Shown piece after piece: positions 19,181 through 27,725 of a DNA stretch of 64,000 nucleotides. The notes under the pieces are model-generated. The model was given only the letters and a program-made list of their open reading frames with translations. It did no database searches and was not told the DNA's origin. Made by a program: the position numbers and the translations under genes. Source of the stretch: Falsiruegeria mediterranea M17 (GTDB lineage: Bacteria > Pseudomonadota > Alphaproteobacteria > Rhodobacterales > Rhodobacteraceae); the NCBI RefSeq assembly GCF_900302455.1, contig NZ_ONZG01000001.1:310001-374000 (forward strand), given 5' to 3'. The number at the start of each line of letters is the position of its first letter. The stretch's first letter is position 1.

Positions 19181-20668
19181 ATGGGACATGCATTCAAACA
19201 CACATTTCGAACGGCTTTGGCGCTAAGCGTCAGCCTGTTGGCGACACAGGCGTTTGCCAAGTCTGACATCACCGTCGCAATGCAATTGGAGCCGCCTCAC
19301 CTCGACCCGACCAGCGCTGCAGCACAGGCTATCGACTCGGTCGTTTATACCAATGTGTTCGAGGGGCTGACCCGTTTCATGGGCGATGGCGCCATTGTTC
19401 CGGGCCTGGCTGAAAGCTGGGAAATCTCGGATGATGGAACAGTCTATACCTTCAAGTTGCATGACGGCGTAACCTTTCACGATGGCACCTCGATGGATGC
19501 CGAAGACGTCAAGTTCAGCCTGGACCGTGCGCGGGCCGAAGACAGCGCCAATGCGCAAAAGGCCCTGTTTGCCGGGATCACCGACGTCGAGGTGGTCGAT
19601 CCGCTGACCGTCAAAGTCACCTTGAGCGAGCCCAACGGCAATTTCCTGTTTAACATGGCGTGGGGGGATGCGGTCATCGTCGCGCCCGAGAGCATCGACA
19701 ATATCAAGACCAACCCCATTGGCACTGGCGCCTTCAAATTCTCGGGCTGGGTGCAGGGCGACAAGATTGATCTGGAACGCAACGCCGACTACTGGGGCAA
19801 GCAACCCGCGCTGGAAAAGGCCACGTTCAAGTTCATCTCGGACCCCACCGCCGCCTTTGCGGCAGTGATGGCCGAGGATGTGGATGTCTTCAGCGGCTTC
19901 CCTGCCCCCGAGAACCTGCCACAGTTCGAAGCGGATCCGCGTTTCCAGGTTCTGGTCGGTTCAACCGAAGGTGAGACCATCCTGTCCACCAACAACAAGC
20001 AACCGCCGTTTGATGACGTGCGCGTGCGTCAGGCGCTGGCCCATGCCATCGACCGTCAGGCCATCGTGGATGGCGCGATGTTCGGATATGGGACGCCAAT
20101 TGGAACCCACTTTGCCCCACATCACCCAGCCTATGTCGATCTGACGGCTAACTCGGCCTATGACCCTGAGAAAGCCAAGGCGTTGCTGGCCGAAGCTGGT
20201 TTTGCAGATGGCTTTGAGACCACCCTGCACCTGCCGCCGCCTTCTTATGCCCGTCGCGGGGGCGAAATCATCGCTGCGCAACTGGCCCAGGTCGGCATCA
20301 AGGCCGAGATTACCAACGTCGAATGGGCACAGTGGCTGGAAACTGTGTTCCGCGGCAAGAACTTTGGCCTGACCATCGTCAGCCATACCGAGCCGATGGA
20401 CATCGGCATCTATGCCCGACCCGAATACTACTTTCAGTACGACAACCCAGCGTTCCAAGAGCTGATGACAACGCTGAATTCGACCACCGACCCAGAAGAG
20501 CGGACCAAGCTTTTGGGTCAGGCGCAGACCATGATCTCTGAGGATTACGTGAACGGCTACCTGTTCCAGTTGGCCGCTTTGAGCGTCGCCAAGGCAGGCG
20601 TTCAGGGCCTTTGGGTCAATGCTCCGACCGCGGCCAACGATCTGACCGCCGTTAGCTGGGCCGAATGA
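19181..20668 (+). CDS. ABC transporter substrate-binding protein, family 5 (peptide/opine/nickel type)
   Basis: The 495-residue protein has a signal peptide (about 1-26, ending AFA) and the SBP_bac_5 fold: DPTSAAAQAIDSVVYTNVFEGLTR, LAESWEISDDGTVYTFKLHDGVTFHDGT, and VRQALAHAIDRQAIVDGAMFGYG. It binds the ligand in the periplasm for the permeases encoded downstream. Family members bind peptides, opines, glutathione, nickel chelates or cationic amines, so the ligand cannot be read from sequence. GGGGAG lies seven bases before the ATG. It is the first gene of a seven-gene run; the ion-channel gene follows after 62 bp. Confidence 0.92.
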   Translation: MGHAFKHTFRTALALSVSLLATQAFAKSDITVAMQLEPPHLDPTSAAAQAIDSVVYTNVFEGLTRFMGDGAIVPGLAESWEISDDGTVYTFKLHDGVTFHDGTSMDAEDVKFSLDRARAEDSANAQKALFAGITDVEVVDPLTVKVTLSEPNGNFLFNMAWGDAVIVAPESIDNIKTNPIGTGAFKFSGWVQGDKIDLERNADYWGKQPALEKATFKFISDPTAAFAAVMAEDVDVFSGFPAPENLPQFEADPRFQVLVGSTEGETILSTNNKQPPFDDVRVRQALAHAIDRQAIVDGAMFGYGTPIGTHFAPHHPAYVDLTANSAYDPEKAKALLAEAGFADGFETTLHLPPPSYARRGGEIIAAQLAQVGIKAEITNVEWAQWLETVFRGKNFGLTIVSHTEPMDIGIYARPEYYFQYDNPAFQELMTTLNSTTDPEERTKLLGQAQTMISEDYVNGYLFQLAALSVAKAGVQGLWVNAPTAANDLTAVSWAE

Positions 20669-20730
20669 TCAACACCCCGCCGTGCCCGCTACAGGGCCCG
20701 GTGGGGAGATCTCATTACTTTTTGCATGAT

Positions 20731-21813
20731 ATGAATATCTTACGTCCTTCAAAGCGATTTGCACTGCTGGTCAGTTTGCTGCTTGCAACGATCCTGCTGA
20801 TGCCTGTGCAAGCCTTGGCACAGGGTCTGTTTCGGTCCGACATGGACAGGCCCGTTGGTACACCTGAAAACCCACTGCAGGTAGGGATCGGTATCCACAT
20901 CGACCAGATTTCGTTCGTGGATCAAAAGTCTGAAAACTACGGTGCCGTGGCCACCATCCGTGCGCGATGGCACGATCCGGCGCTCGCTTTTGATCGCGAC
21001 GAGATCGGCCGTGACGCGCGCATCGTAAAGCCCGAGGCTTTTGTGGAGTATGCCTCCAGCCTGCCGACGATTGTACCGGCCTTTGTCATCCAAAACCAGC
21101 AATCAAACCGCTGGATTCATCAATCCGTCGTCGCCATCGAGCACACCGGGCAGGTCACATATTTCGAAAAATCCTCGCTCACGCTGCAGGCGCCGTATTT
21201 CAATTTCAAGAAATACCCCTTCGACCAGCAGCAGTTCTTTTTCGAAATCGTCTCGGTCTTTCCGGCAGATGTCGTACAATACACCGCGCTCGAGGAGTTT
21301 TCGGGCCTTGGCAATTTGTTGGGTGAGGAAGAATGGATCCTTGAGCGTCCCAACATGGTGCTGAGCACCACCACCGGCCTATCCGGCGCCCCAAGTGCCA
21401 AGGTTGCCTTGGCGTTCGAAGGACGGCGACATATCATGTATTATGCCATCCGCATCTTCATGCCGATGCTGGTGCTGATCGCCTGCAGTTGGGCGCTGTT
21501 CTTTCTGGACGAATACCGCAAACGGATCGAGATTGCGGGCGCGAACCTGCTGGTTTTTGTGGCCTTCAACTGGGTGATCTCGGATGACTTGCCGAAGCTG
21601 GGGTATCTGACCTTCCTGGATTTCATCCTGCAATGGATGTTTGTCGTCACAGGGGCGATCATCATATTCAGCGTCCTGCTTAGGCGGCTCAAGACCTCGG
21701 GCCGGGAAGAGGTGGCACGCAAGCTCGACAATTATGCGATCAAATGGATCTACCCGCTGGGGTATGCCGCCATCGTTGGCTTTGCCATCATGAACTATCT
21801 GGTTGTGGCCTGA
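20731..21813 (+). CDS. Pentameric ligand-gated ion channel (Cys-loop receptor family, GLIC-like)
   Basis: The 360-residue protein has a signal peptide (about 1-31, ending ALA), an extracellular ligand-binding beta-sandwich (about 32-235) and four membrane segments: M1 237-258 with Pro245, M2 267-286, M3 295-317 and M4 338-358. The Cys-loop signature is present in its bacterial form, YPFDQQ at 162-167, with no flanking cysteines. The M2-M3 stretch AFNWVISDDLPKLGYLT closely resembles that of the Gloeobacter channel GLIC, and a Glu lies at the inner mouth of M2, which in relatives favours cations. The start at 20731 is chosen for the signal peptide. It lies between the binding-protein and permease genes of an ABC operon, 10 bp before the first permease. 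Ligand unknown. Confidence 0.92.
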   Translation: MNILRPSKRFALLVSLLLATILLMPVQALAQGLFRSDMDRPVGTPENPLQVGIGIHIDQISFVDQKSENYGAVATIRARWHDPALAFDRDEIGRDARIVKPEAFVEYASSLPTIVPAFVIQNQQSNRWIHQSVVAIEHTGQVTYFEKSSLTLQAPYFNFKKYPFDQQQFFFEIVSVFPADVVQYTALEEFSGLGNLLGEEEWILERPNMVLSTTTGLSGAPSAKVALAFEGRRHIMYYAIRIFMPMLVLIACSWALFFLDEYRKRIEIAGANLLVFVAFNWVISDDLPKLGYLTFLDFILQWMFVVTGAIIIFSVLLRRLKTSGREEVARKLDNYAIKWIYPLGYAAIVGFAIMNYLVVA

Positions 21814-21823
21814 CCCTGCGCCG

Positions 21824-22771
21824 ATGCTACGATATGCCCTCAAACGCCTGTTGTCGCTGACCCTCAGCCTAGCGATCGCCTCACTGGTGATCTTTGCCGT
21901 GATCGAAGTAGCGCCGGGTGACCCCGCGTCCTTCATGTTGGGTGTAAATGCGCAACCCGACACGCTGGCCGCCTTGCGGGCCGAGCTGGGGTTGGACGTA
22001 CCTAAAACCGAACGCTATCTGACTTGGGTCGGCGGCATGTTGACGGGGGATTTCGGCACCTCCTACACCTATCGCACGCCGGTGTCGCAGATGATCGCGG
22101 ACCGGATGTGGGTGTCGCTGCCATTGGCGCTTTATGCGCTGACCCTATCGACGCTGATTGCCTTTCCTGCGGGCATCTACGCCGCCTCGCGTCGGGGCAA
22201 GCCTGGGGATATCGCTGTGATGGGGGCCACACAGCTGGGCGTGGCGGTGCCGAACTTCTGGTTTGCGATGATGCTGGTGCTGATCTTTGCCATCAACTTG
22301 CGCTGGTTCAACGCCGGTGGCTTTGCGGGTTGGGACAAGGGATTTGGCGCAGCAATGCAATCACTGACCTTGCCTGCCATCGCATTGGCCCTGCCGCAGG
22401 CCGCCATTCTCGCGCGTGTCATGCGATCGGCCCTGCTGGATGTGTTGGGAGAGGACTTCATGCGCACCGCCCGCGCCAAGGGCCTCAGCCACCGCCAGGC
22501 ACTGTGGCGCCACGGGCTGCGCAATGCGCTCATTCCAGTGCTAACGATCATCGGGCTTCAGTTTTCATTCCTGCTGGCCGGATCGATCATCATCGAGCAG
22601 GTGTTTTATCTGCCGGGGTTGGGGCGACTGGTGTTTCAAGCCATCTCATCTCGCGACTTGATCGTGGTGGAATCGGTGGTGATGCTCTTGGTCTTTGCCG
22701 TGATCATGGTGAATTTTGTCGTCGATCTGGCCTATGCAGCCGTCGATCCTCGCCTCAGGAGCCGGACGTGA
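21824..22771 (+). CDS. ABC transporter permease, DppB/OppB type
   Basis: A 315-residue inner-membrane permease with the N-terminal MLRYALKRLLSLTLSLAIASLVIF segment, EVAPGDPASFMLG typical of DppB proteins, about six membrane spans and the cytoplasmic EAA loop (EDFMRTARAKGLSHRQALWRHGLRNALIPV) that contacts the ATPase. It pairs with the second permease encoded 121 bp downstream, from which it is separated by a large inverted repeat. Confidence 0.93.
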   Translation: MLRYALKRLLSLTLSLAIASLVIFAVIEVAPGDPASFMLGVNAQPDTLAALRAELGLDVPKTERYLTWVGGMLTGDFGTSYTYRTPVSQMIADRMWVSLPLALYALTLSTLIAFPAGIYAASRRGKPGDIAVMGATQLGVAVPNFWFAMMLVLIFAINLRWFNAGGFAGWDKGFGAAMQSLTLPAIALALPQAAILARVMRSALLDVLGEDFMRTARAKGLSHRQALWRHGLRNALIPVLTIIGLQFSFLLAGSIIIEQVFYLPGLGRLVFQAISSRDLIVVESVVMLLVFAVIMVNFVVDLAYAAVDPRLRSRT

Positions 22772-22811
22772 CCAATTACGCCATGCGATGCCCTATCCAT
22801 ATCGCGGGACC

Positions 22812-22868
22812 GCGCCGGGGGCGAGGCCGTATGGTCGCGCTGCGCCCATACGGCCTCGCCCCCGGCGC
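22812..22868. repeat. Perfect 23-bp-arm inverted repeat between permease genes
   Basis: Bases 22812-22834 and 22846-22868 are exact reverse complements, with an 11-base GC-rich spacer (22835-22845). In RNA this would form one of the most stable hairpins in the window. There is no T-run after it. It occupies the only sizeable gap inside the ABC operon, where it could stabilise the upstream mRNA, reduce expression of downstream genes or be a REP-type element. A smaller CGCGG-GA-CCGCG palindrome precedes it (about 22803-22814). Confidence 0.92.
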
Positions 22869-22892
22869 CACCTCCCCGCTCGGAGCGTCGTC

Positions 22893-23708
22893 ATGAGCCG
22901 CAATCTGATCCTTGGTACAGCCTTGTCGTCGATCGTCGTGTTGGCCGCCGTGGTGTCGTTCCTTTGGACGCCTTACGATCACGCCGCCTTAGATATCCCC
23001 AACAAACTGAAACCGCCAAACGCGACCCACTGGTTGGGCACTGATCATTTTGGCCGCGATATGTTGTCGATGATCATGGTGGGCGCCCGTACCTCTATCG
23101 CCGTCGCTTTGGTCGCCGTTGGCATCGGCATGGCCGCTGGCATCCCGCTTGGCCTGACCGCCGCTGCGCGCAAGGGCTCCTGGCTGGATGAGTTGATCAT
23201 GCGCGGCAACGATCTGGTCTTTGCTTTTCCCTCGCTTGTCATCGCGATCCTGATTACTGCCATTTTTGGCGCAGGTGCCATCAACGCCATCATTGCCATC
23301 GGAATCTTCAACATCCCTGTTTTTGCCCGCATCACCCGCGGCGCTGCGCTGTCCTTGTGGGAGCGGGAGTTCATTATGGCCGCCCGCGTTGCAGGTAAGG
23401 GAACCGCACGCATTTCAGCCGAGCACATCCTGCCAAACATTGCCAACTTGCTGATCGTGCAAGGCACTATCCAGTTCAGCCTGGGCATTCTGGCCGAGGC
23501 AGGCCTCAGCTACGTCGGCCTGGGCGCACAGCCCCCCACGCCCAGTTGGGGCCGCATGCTGGCGGATGCTCAAACAATGGTCAGCTTTGCGCCACATCTG
23601 GCCCTGATCCCCGGCTGTGCGATCATCCTGACGGTGTTGGGTCTGAACCTTATGGGCGACGGGCTGCGCGATTGGCTCGATCCGCGCATCCGGGTGGCCC
23701 GCACATGA
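22893..23708 (+). CDS. ABC transporter permease, DppC/OppC type
   Basis: The 271-residue permease begins with one membrane span, then P-N-ATHWLGTDHFGRDMLSMIMVGARTS, the DppC hallmark, and has the EAA loop WEREFIMAARVAGKGTARISAEHILPN. I placed the start at MSRNLILG (22893); an in-frame extension upstream runs through the inverted repeat and is not protein-like. It overlaps the ATPase gene by ATGA. Confidence 0.93.
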   Translation: MSRNLILGTALSSIVVLAAVVSFLWTPYDHAALDIPNKLKPPNATHWLGTDHFGRDMLSMIMVGARTSIAVALVAVGIGMAAGIPLGLTAAARKGSWLDELIMRGNDLVFAFPSLVIAILITAIFGAGAINAIIAIGIFNIPVFARITRGAALSLWEREFIMAARVAGKGTARISAEHILPNIANLLIVQGTIQFSLGILAEAGLSYVGLGAQPPTPSWGRMLADAQTMVSFAPHLALIPGCAIILTVLGLNLMGDGLRDWLDPRIRVART

Positions 23709-25303
23709 GCCTGCTTGAGATCCGGAACCTGTCACTGTCGATCGGCGCGCATGACATCCTCAAGGGTGTCGACCTGACACTTGGACCGGGTGAAATCGTG
23801 GCTGTGACTGGCGAGAGCGGATCCGGCAAGTCCATGACTGCGCTTTCGGTGATGCAGCTGTTGCCCGAATCCGCACACCTATCCGGCTCGATCCAGCTTG
23901 CGGGGCAAGAGCTGTTGACCCTGTCCGAAGGCCAGAAGTGCACCCTGCGCGGACAATCCATTGGTATGGTGTTTCAGGAGCCGATGACCGCCCTAAACCC
24001 GGTCAAATCCATTGGCGATCAGGTGATGGAAACCATTCTGATACACAAGGCCATGCCACCGGCCCAAGCAGAAGAGCGCGCGCGCGAGGTTCTGACCCGC
24101 GTCGGCCTGCCCCCTGAACGCTTCCCCCTCTCACGGTTCCCGCATGAGCTGTCGGGTGGACAACGCCAACGCGTCGTCATCGCCATGGCCATCGCCTTGC
24201 GCCCGCGCTTGTTGATCGCGGATGAGCCAACTACGGCACTTGATGTCACCACGCAGGCGCAGATCCTCGATCTGCTTCAGGGGCTGGTGACCGAATACGG
24301 CATGGGGATGTTGATGATCACCCATGATCTGGCCGTTGTCGCCGATCTGGCCGATCACATCGTGGTCATGCGCCATGGCGAAGTGGTCGAAACCGGGCAC
24401 ACCAGGCACCTGCTGCGCCACATGCAACACCCCTACACCCGGATGTTGTTCGAAGCCTCGGATCACCAGGTTACACTGCCCCCGGTACCGGATTTGCAAC
24501 CGCTGCTGGCTGTTGCCGATGTGGTGCGCGACTATCGCAAGCCCCGCACACGGCTCTTTTCCAAGCCAGAGTTTCACCGCGCCGTCGATGGCGTCAGCTT
24601 CACTCTTCATCGTGGAGAACGCCTCGGGTTGGTGGGGGAATCGGGTTGCGGGAAATCGACCCTGACGCGGGCTATTTTGGGCCTGGAAAAGGTTCAGCGT
24701 GGGCATATCCTGTTGGATGGAACCCCGGTGTTTTCCGGGCATACCCCCGACCGATCCGTGCGGCGCAATATGCAGGTCGTGTTCCAGGACCCATTCGGCA
24801 GCTTCAACCCCCGCCACAAGGTGGACCGGTTGATCACCGAACCGTTCCACCTGCTCGACACCCCACCCACAGGGACGGACCGCGCGGATCGCATCGCCGA
24901 GATGCTGACTGCCGTCGGCCTGTCCCCAGATGACGCAGGCAAATACATCCACGAGTTTTCCGGCGGTCAACGCCAGCGTATCGCCATCGCACGCGCCTTG
25001 ATCATCAGGCCTGAGCTGATCCTGTTTGACGAGGCGGTCTCGGCTTTGGATGTCTCGGTCCGGGCGCAAATCCTCGATCTGTTGGCCGAACTCTGTGACG
25101 CCTATGATTTGACCTATCTGTTCATCAGCCACGACCTGAATGTGGTGCGCACGATCACGGACCGGGTGATGGTCATGCAAGCAGGCAAGATTGTCGAACA
25201 GGGCGACACCGAGCAGGTGTTTTCCGATCCTCAGCATCCATATACCGAGGCGCTTTTAGCTGCCGCCCCACGCCTTCCCAAGTTCACGCAAGGGGTTGCA
25301 TGA
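23705..25303 (+). CDS. Fused dipeptide-type ABC transporter ATPase (DppD-DppF)
   Basis: A 532-residue protein with two complete ATPase domains. Domain 1 (about 1-260) has Walker A GESGSGKS, signature LSGGQRQRV and Walker B LLIADEPTTALD; domain 2 (about 275-530) has GESGCGKS, FSGGQRQRI and LILFDEAVSALD. Each ends with the oligopeptide-transporter C-terminal motif (HPYTRMLFEA and HPYTEALLAA). One polypeptide therefore replaces the usual DppD/DppF pair. Its ATG overlaps the permease stop. Confidence 0.94.
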   Translation: MSLLEIRNLSLSIGAHDILKGVDLTLGPGEIVAVTGESGSGKSMTALSVMQLLPESAHLSGSIQLAGQELLTLSEGQKCTLRGQSIGMVFQEPMTALNPVKSIGDQVMETILIHKAMPPAQAEERAREVLTRVGLPPERFPLSRFPHELSGGQRQRVVIAMAIALRPRLLIADEPTTALDVTTQAQILDLLQGLVTEYGMGMLMITHDLAVVADLADHIVVMRHGEVVETGHTRHLLRHMQHPYTRMLFEASDHQVTLPPVPDLQPLLAVADVVRDYRKPRTRLFSKPEFHRAVDGVSFTLHRGERLGLVGESGCGKSTLTRAILGLEKVQRGHILLDGTPVFSGHTPDRSVRRNMQVVFQDPFGSFNPRHKVDRLITEPFHLLDTPPTGTDRADRIAEMLTAVGLSPDDAGKYIHEFSGGQRQRIAIARALIIRPELILFDEAVSALDVSVRAQILDLLAELCDAYDLTYLFISHDLNVVRTITDRVMVMQAGKIVEQGDTEQVFSDPQHPYTEALLAAAPRLPKFTQGVA

Positions 25304-25360
25304 TCGCGCAACTCGCGTCCTACTCGCGCACGACATATTTCAAAACAATTGGAGCCCGCC

Positions 25361-26812
25361 ATGACGACCGATCTCTGGTTTGATCCGACACAGTGCCTGG
25401 TTGGCGGCACGTGGCGCCCTGCAACCTCGGGGCGGACGTTGCCCTTGATCAACCCCTCGGACGGGTCCGAGATCTGCCAGATCGCACGAGGCGGGGCCGC
25501 AGATATCGATGCAGCAGTTACGGCGGCGCAGGCCGCGTTGGACGGTGAGTGGGGGCGAATGCCCGCATTCGAGCGCGGCCGTCTTCTGACCCGGCTGGGA
25601 CGACTGGTTCTGGACAAGGTCGATGAATTGGCCGCGATCGAGGCCGCCGATGTAGGAAAGCCGCTGACCCAAGCCCGTGCCGATGCCCTGGCGCTTGCGC
25701 GGTACTGCGAGTTCTACGGGGGGGCGGCAGACAAGATCCATGGCGAGACGATCCCTTATCTTGATGGTTATACCGTCTATTCCTTGCGCGAACCGCACGG
25801 TGTGACCGGTCATATCGTGCCATGGAACTACCCAATGCAGATCATCGGGCGTTCGGTCGGGGCGGCCTTGACCATGGGCAACGCCGCCGTTTTGAAACCG
25901 GCAGAAGAGGCCTGCCTGACAGCATTGGCCTTTGCCGATCTGGCGGTGCAGGCCGGTCTGCCCGCCGGAGCGCTCAACGTGGTGCCCGGCATAGGAGCCG
26001 AGGCCGGTGCCGCACTGTCAGCGCATCCCGGCATCCACCACATCTCGTTCACCGGGTCAGTGGCGACGGGTGCGCTGGTGCAACAAGCGGCGGGCAAGAA
26101 CGTGGTGCCTGTGACGCTGGAATTGGGTGGCAAGTCCCCACAGCTTGTGTTTGACGACGCCGATCTGGACGCGGCCCTGCCGTTTCTGGTCAACGCAGGC
26201 ATTCAGAACGCCGGTCAGACATGCTCCGCCTCATCCCGTATTCTGGTACAGCGCGGCGTGTATGAGACTGTCAAATCCCGCATGGCCGAGGCGTATGGCG
26301 CTCTTACCGTTGGCCCTGCGCGCGATGACCTGCGGGTTGGCCCGCTGATTTCGAACCGGCAGAAAGAAATCGTGACCGGTTTCCTCAACAAAGGCGCTGA
26401 TCTGACCATCGCGGGTCAGGGTATCCTTGCCGACCATACACCCGACACTGGCGCCTATGTCCGTCCCACGCTCTTTGCTGATGTGCCCGCCGACCACACG
26501 CTGGCGCGAGATGAAATATTTGGCCCTGTGCAGGTGTTGATCCCCTTTGAAACCGAAGAAGAGGCCGTGCGCATCGCCAATTCCACCGACTACGGCCTGG
26601 TCGCCAGCGTCTGGTCTCGCGATGGAGCCCGTCAGATGCGGCTGGCCAAAAAGCTGCATGCCGGCCAGGTGTTCATCAACAACTACGGCGCGGGCGGCGG
26701 GGTCGAATTGCCCTTTGGTGGCGTCGGCAAGTCTGGGCACGGGCGCGAAAAAGGGTTCGAGGCACTGTATGGATTTTCACAACTGAAAACCGTCGCGGCC
26801 TATCATGGCTGA
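25361..26812 (+). CDS. NAD(P)-dependent aldehyde dehydrogenase
   Basis: A 483-residue ALDH-superfamily enzyme. Visible are the cofactor-site WNYP, FTGSVATGALV (Gly motif), the general base Glu in ELGGKSPQLVF, and the catalytic Cys in NAGQTCSASSR. The sequence is close to betaine-aldehyde and 4-aminobutyraldehyde type enzymes, but substrate is uncertain. The start has GGAG nine bases upstream. It lies 57 bp after the ABC ATPase gene and overlaps the DMT gene by 8 bp, so it probably oxidises an aldehyde derived from the imported compound. Confidence 0.88.
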   Translation: MTTDLWFDPTQCLVGGTWRPATSGRTLPLINPSDGSEICQIARGGAADIDAAVTAAQAALDGEWGRMPAFERGRLLTRLGRLVLDKVDELAAIEAADVGKPLTQARADALALARYCEFYGGAADKIHGETIPYLDGYTVYSLREPHGVTGHIVPWNYPMQIIGRSVGAALTMGNAAVLKPAEEACLTALAFADLAVQAGLPAGALNVVPGIGAEAGAALSAHPGIHHISFTGSVATGALVQQAAGKNVVPVTLELGGKSPQLVFDDADLDAALPFLVNAGIQNAGQTCSASSRILVQRGVYETVKSRMAEAYGALTVGPARDDLRVGPLISNRQKEIVTGFLNKGADLTIAGQGILADHTPDTGAYVRPTLFADVPADHTLARDEIFGPVQVLIPFETEEEAVRIANSTDYGLVASVWSRDGARQMRLAKKLHAGQVFINNYGAGGGVELPFGGVGKSGHGREKGFEALYGFSQLKTVAAYHG

Positions 26813-27725
26813 GCATGCGGCCACGCCGTCGGCTACATCAAAACATCAGGACAATCTGATCCTTGCGATTGCCTTGTCGCTGTTGGCGCTGACCCTGTTC
26901 GACATCATGGGATTGATCATCAAATATCTGTCGCCGCGCTATTCGGCAGCCGAGCTGTCCGCCTATCGCAACTTCTTTGGCATCATTCCCAGCGTGATCG
27001 CCCTCTGGTCCTCGCCCAATTGGCACAAGAGCGGGCGGCCCTGGCGCATGCGCCAATGGAAGCTGGGGTTGATGCGCGGCGTGATTGTGACCTTTGCCCA
27101 GTTCTGTTTCTACTATTCGCTTGGCGTCATGGCTTTTGCCACGGCCACGACGATCTCCTACTCAAACGCCATCTTCATGACGGCGCTGGCCGTACCGATG
27201 CTGGGCGAAAAAGTAGGCATGATCCGGTGGTTTGCCGTGCTCTTGGGGTTTGTCGGCGTGGTTTTGGTCATGAACCCCACCGGTGATGGGTTCGGGTTGG
27301 ACGCGATGGCGCCAGTGGCAGCGGCGTTTTTCTACGCTTTGACCGGTGTCACAGCCCGTCAGATGGACCCGGATGTGCCGTCGCCCCTGATCAACCTCTA
27401 TTCGGTGGTAGCCGCCCTGTTCGGGGCCTTTGCGTTGGCCTATTTTGCTGGTGGATTTTCCCCAATCGCCAGCACCAAGGACCTGCTTTGGATCGTGGCT
27501 ATGGGAATGTTTGGTGGCACGGCAGTGCTGTGCCTGGTCGTGTCCTACCGGATGACCGAACAAAGCAACCTGGCCCCGTTCAGCTATTTCGGCATCCCGA
27601 TCGCTTTTGTTGCCGGCTGGTTGGTGTTCGACGAGGCACCATGGAGCGACCTATTCCCGGGCGCGCTCTTGATTGTCGCTGGTGGGCTTTTGGTGATTTG
27701 GCGCGAGCGGCGGTTAAGGCGTTAA
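26805..27725 (+). CDS. DMT superfamily transporter (EamA domain)
   Basis: A 306-residue membrane protein with about ten hydrophobic segments in two EamA halves (about 15-150 and 165-300). Typical elements are FATATTISYSNAIFMTALAVPMLGEK and the second-half NLAPFSYFGIPIAFVAGWLVFDEAP. It likely exports or imports a small metabolite. It overlaps the aldehyde dehydrogenase gene by 8 bp, and its end overlaps pncB on the other strand by 4 bp. Confidence 0.88.
   Translation: MAEHAATPSATSKHQDNLILAIALSLLALTLFDIMGLIIKYLSPRYSAAELSAYRNFFGIIPSVIALWSSPNWHKSGRPWRMRQWKLGLMRGVIVTFAQFCFYYSLGVMAFATATTISYSNAIFMTALAVPMLGEKVGMIRWFAVLLGFVGVVLVMNPTGDGFGLDAMAPVAAAFFYALTGVTARQMDPDVPSPLINLYSVVAALFGAFALAYFAGGFSPIASTKDLLWIVAMGMFGGTAVLCLVVSYRMTEQSNLAPFSYFGIPIAFVAGWLVFDEAPWSDLFPGALLIVAGGLLVIWRERRLRR

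Noticed and set aside
22716-22892. N-terminal extension of the DppC-type permease through the inverted repeat
   Set aside because: The extension is encoded mainly by the palindrome, lacks hydrophobic character and is absent from the family; the start MSRNLILG is a proper permease N terminus.
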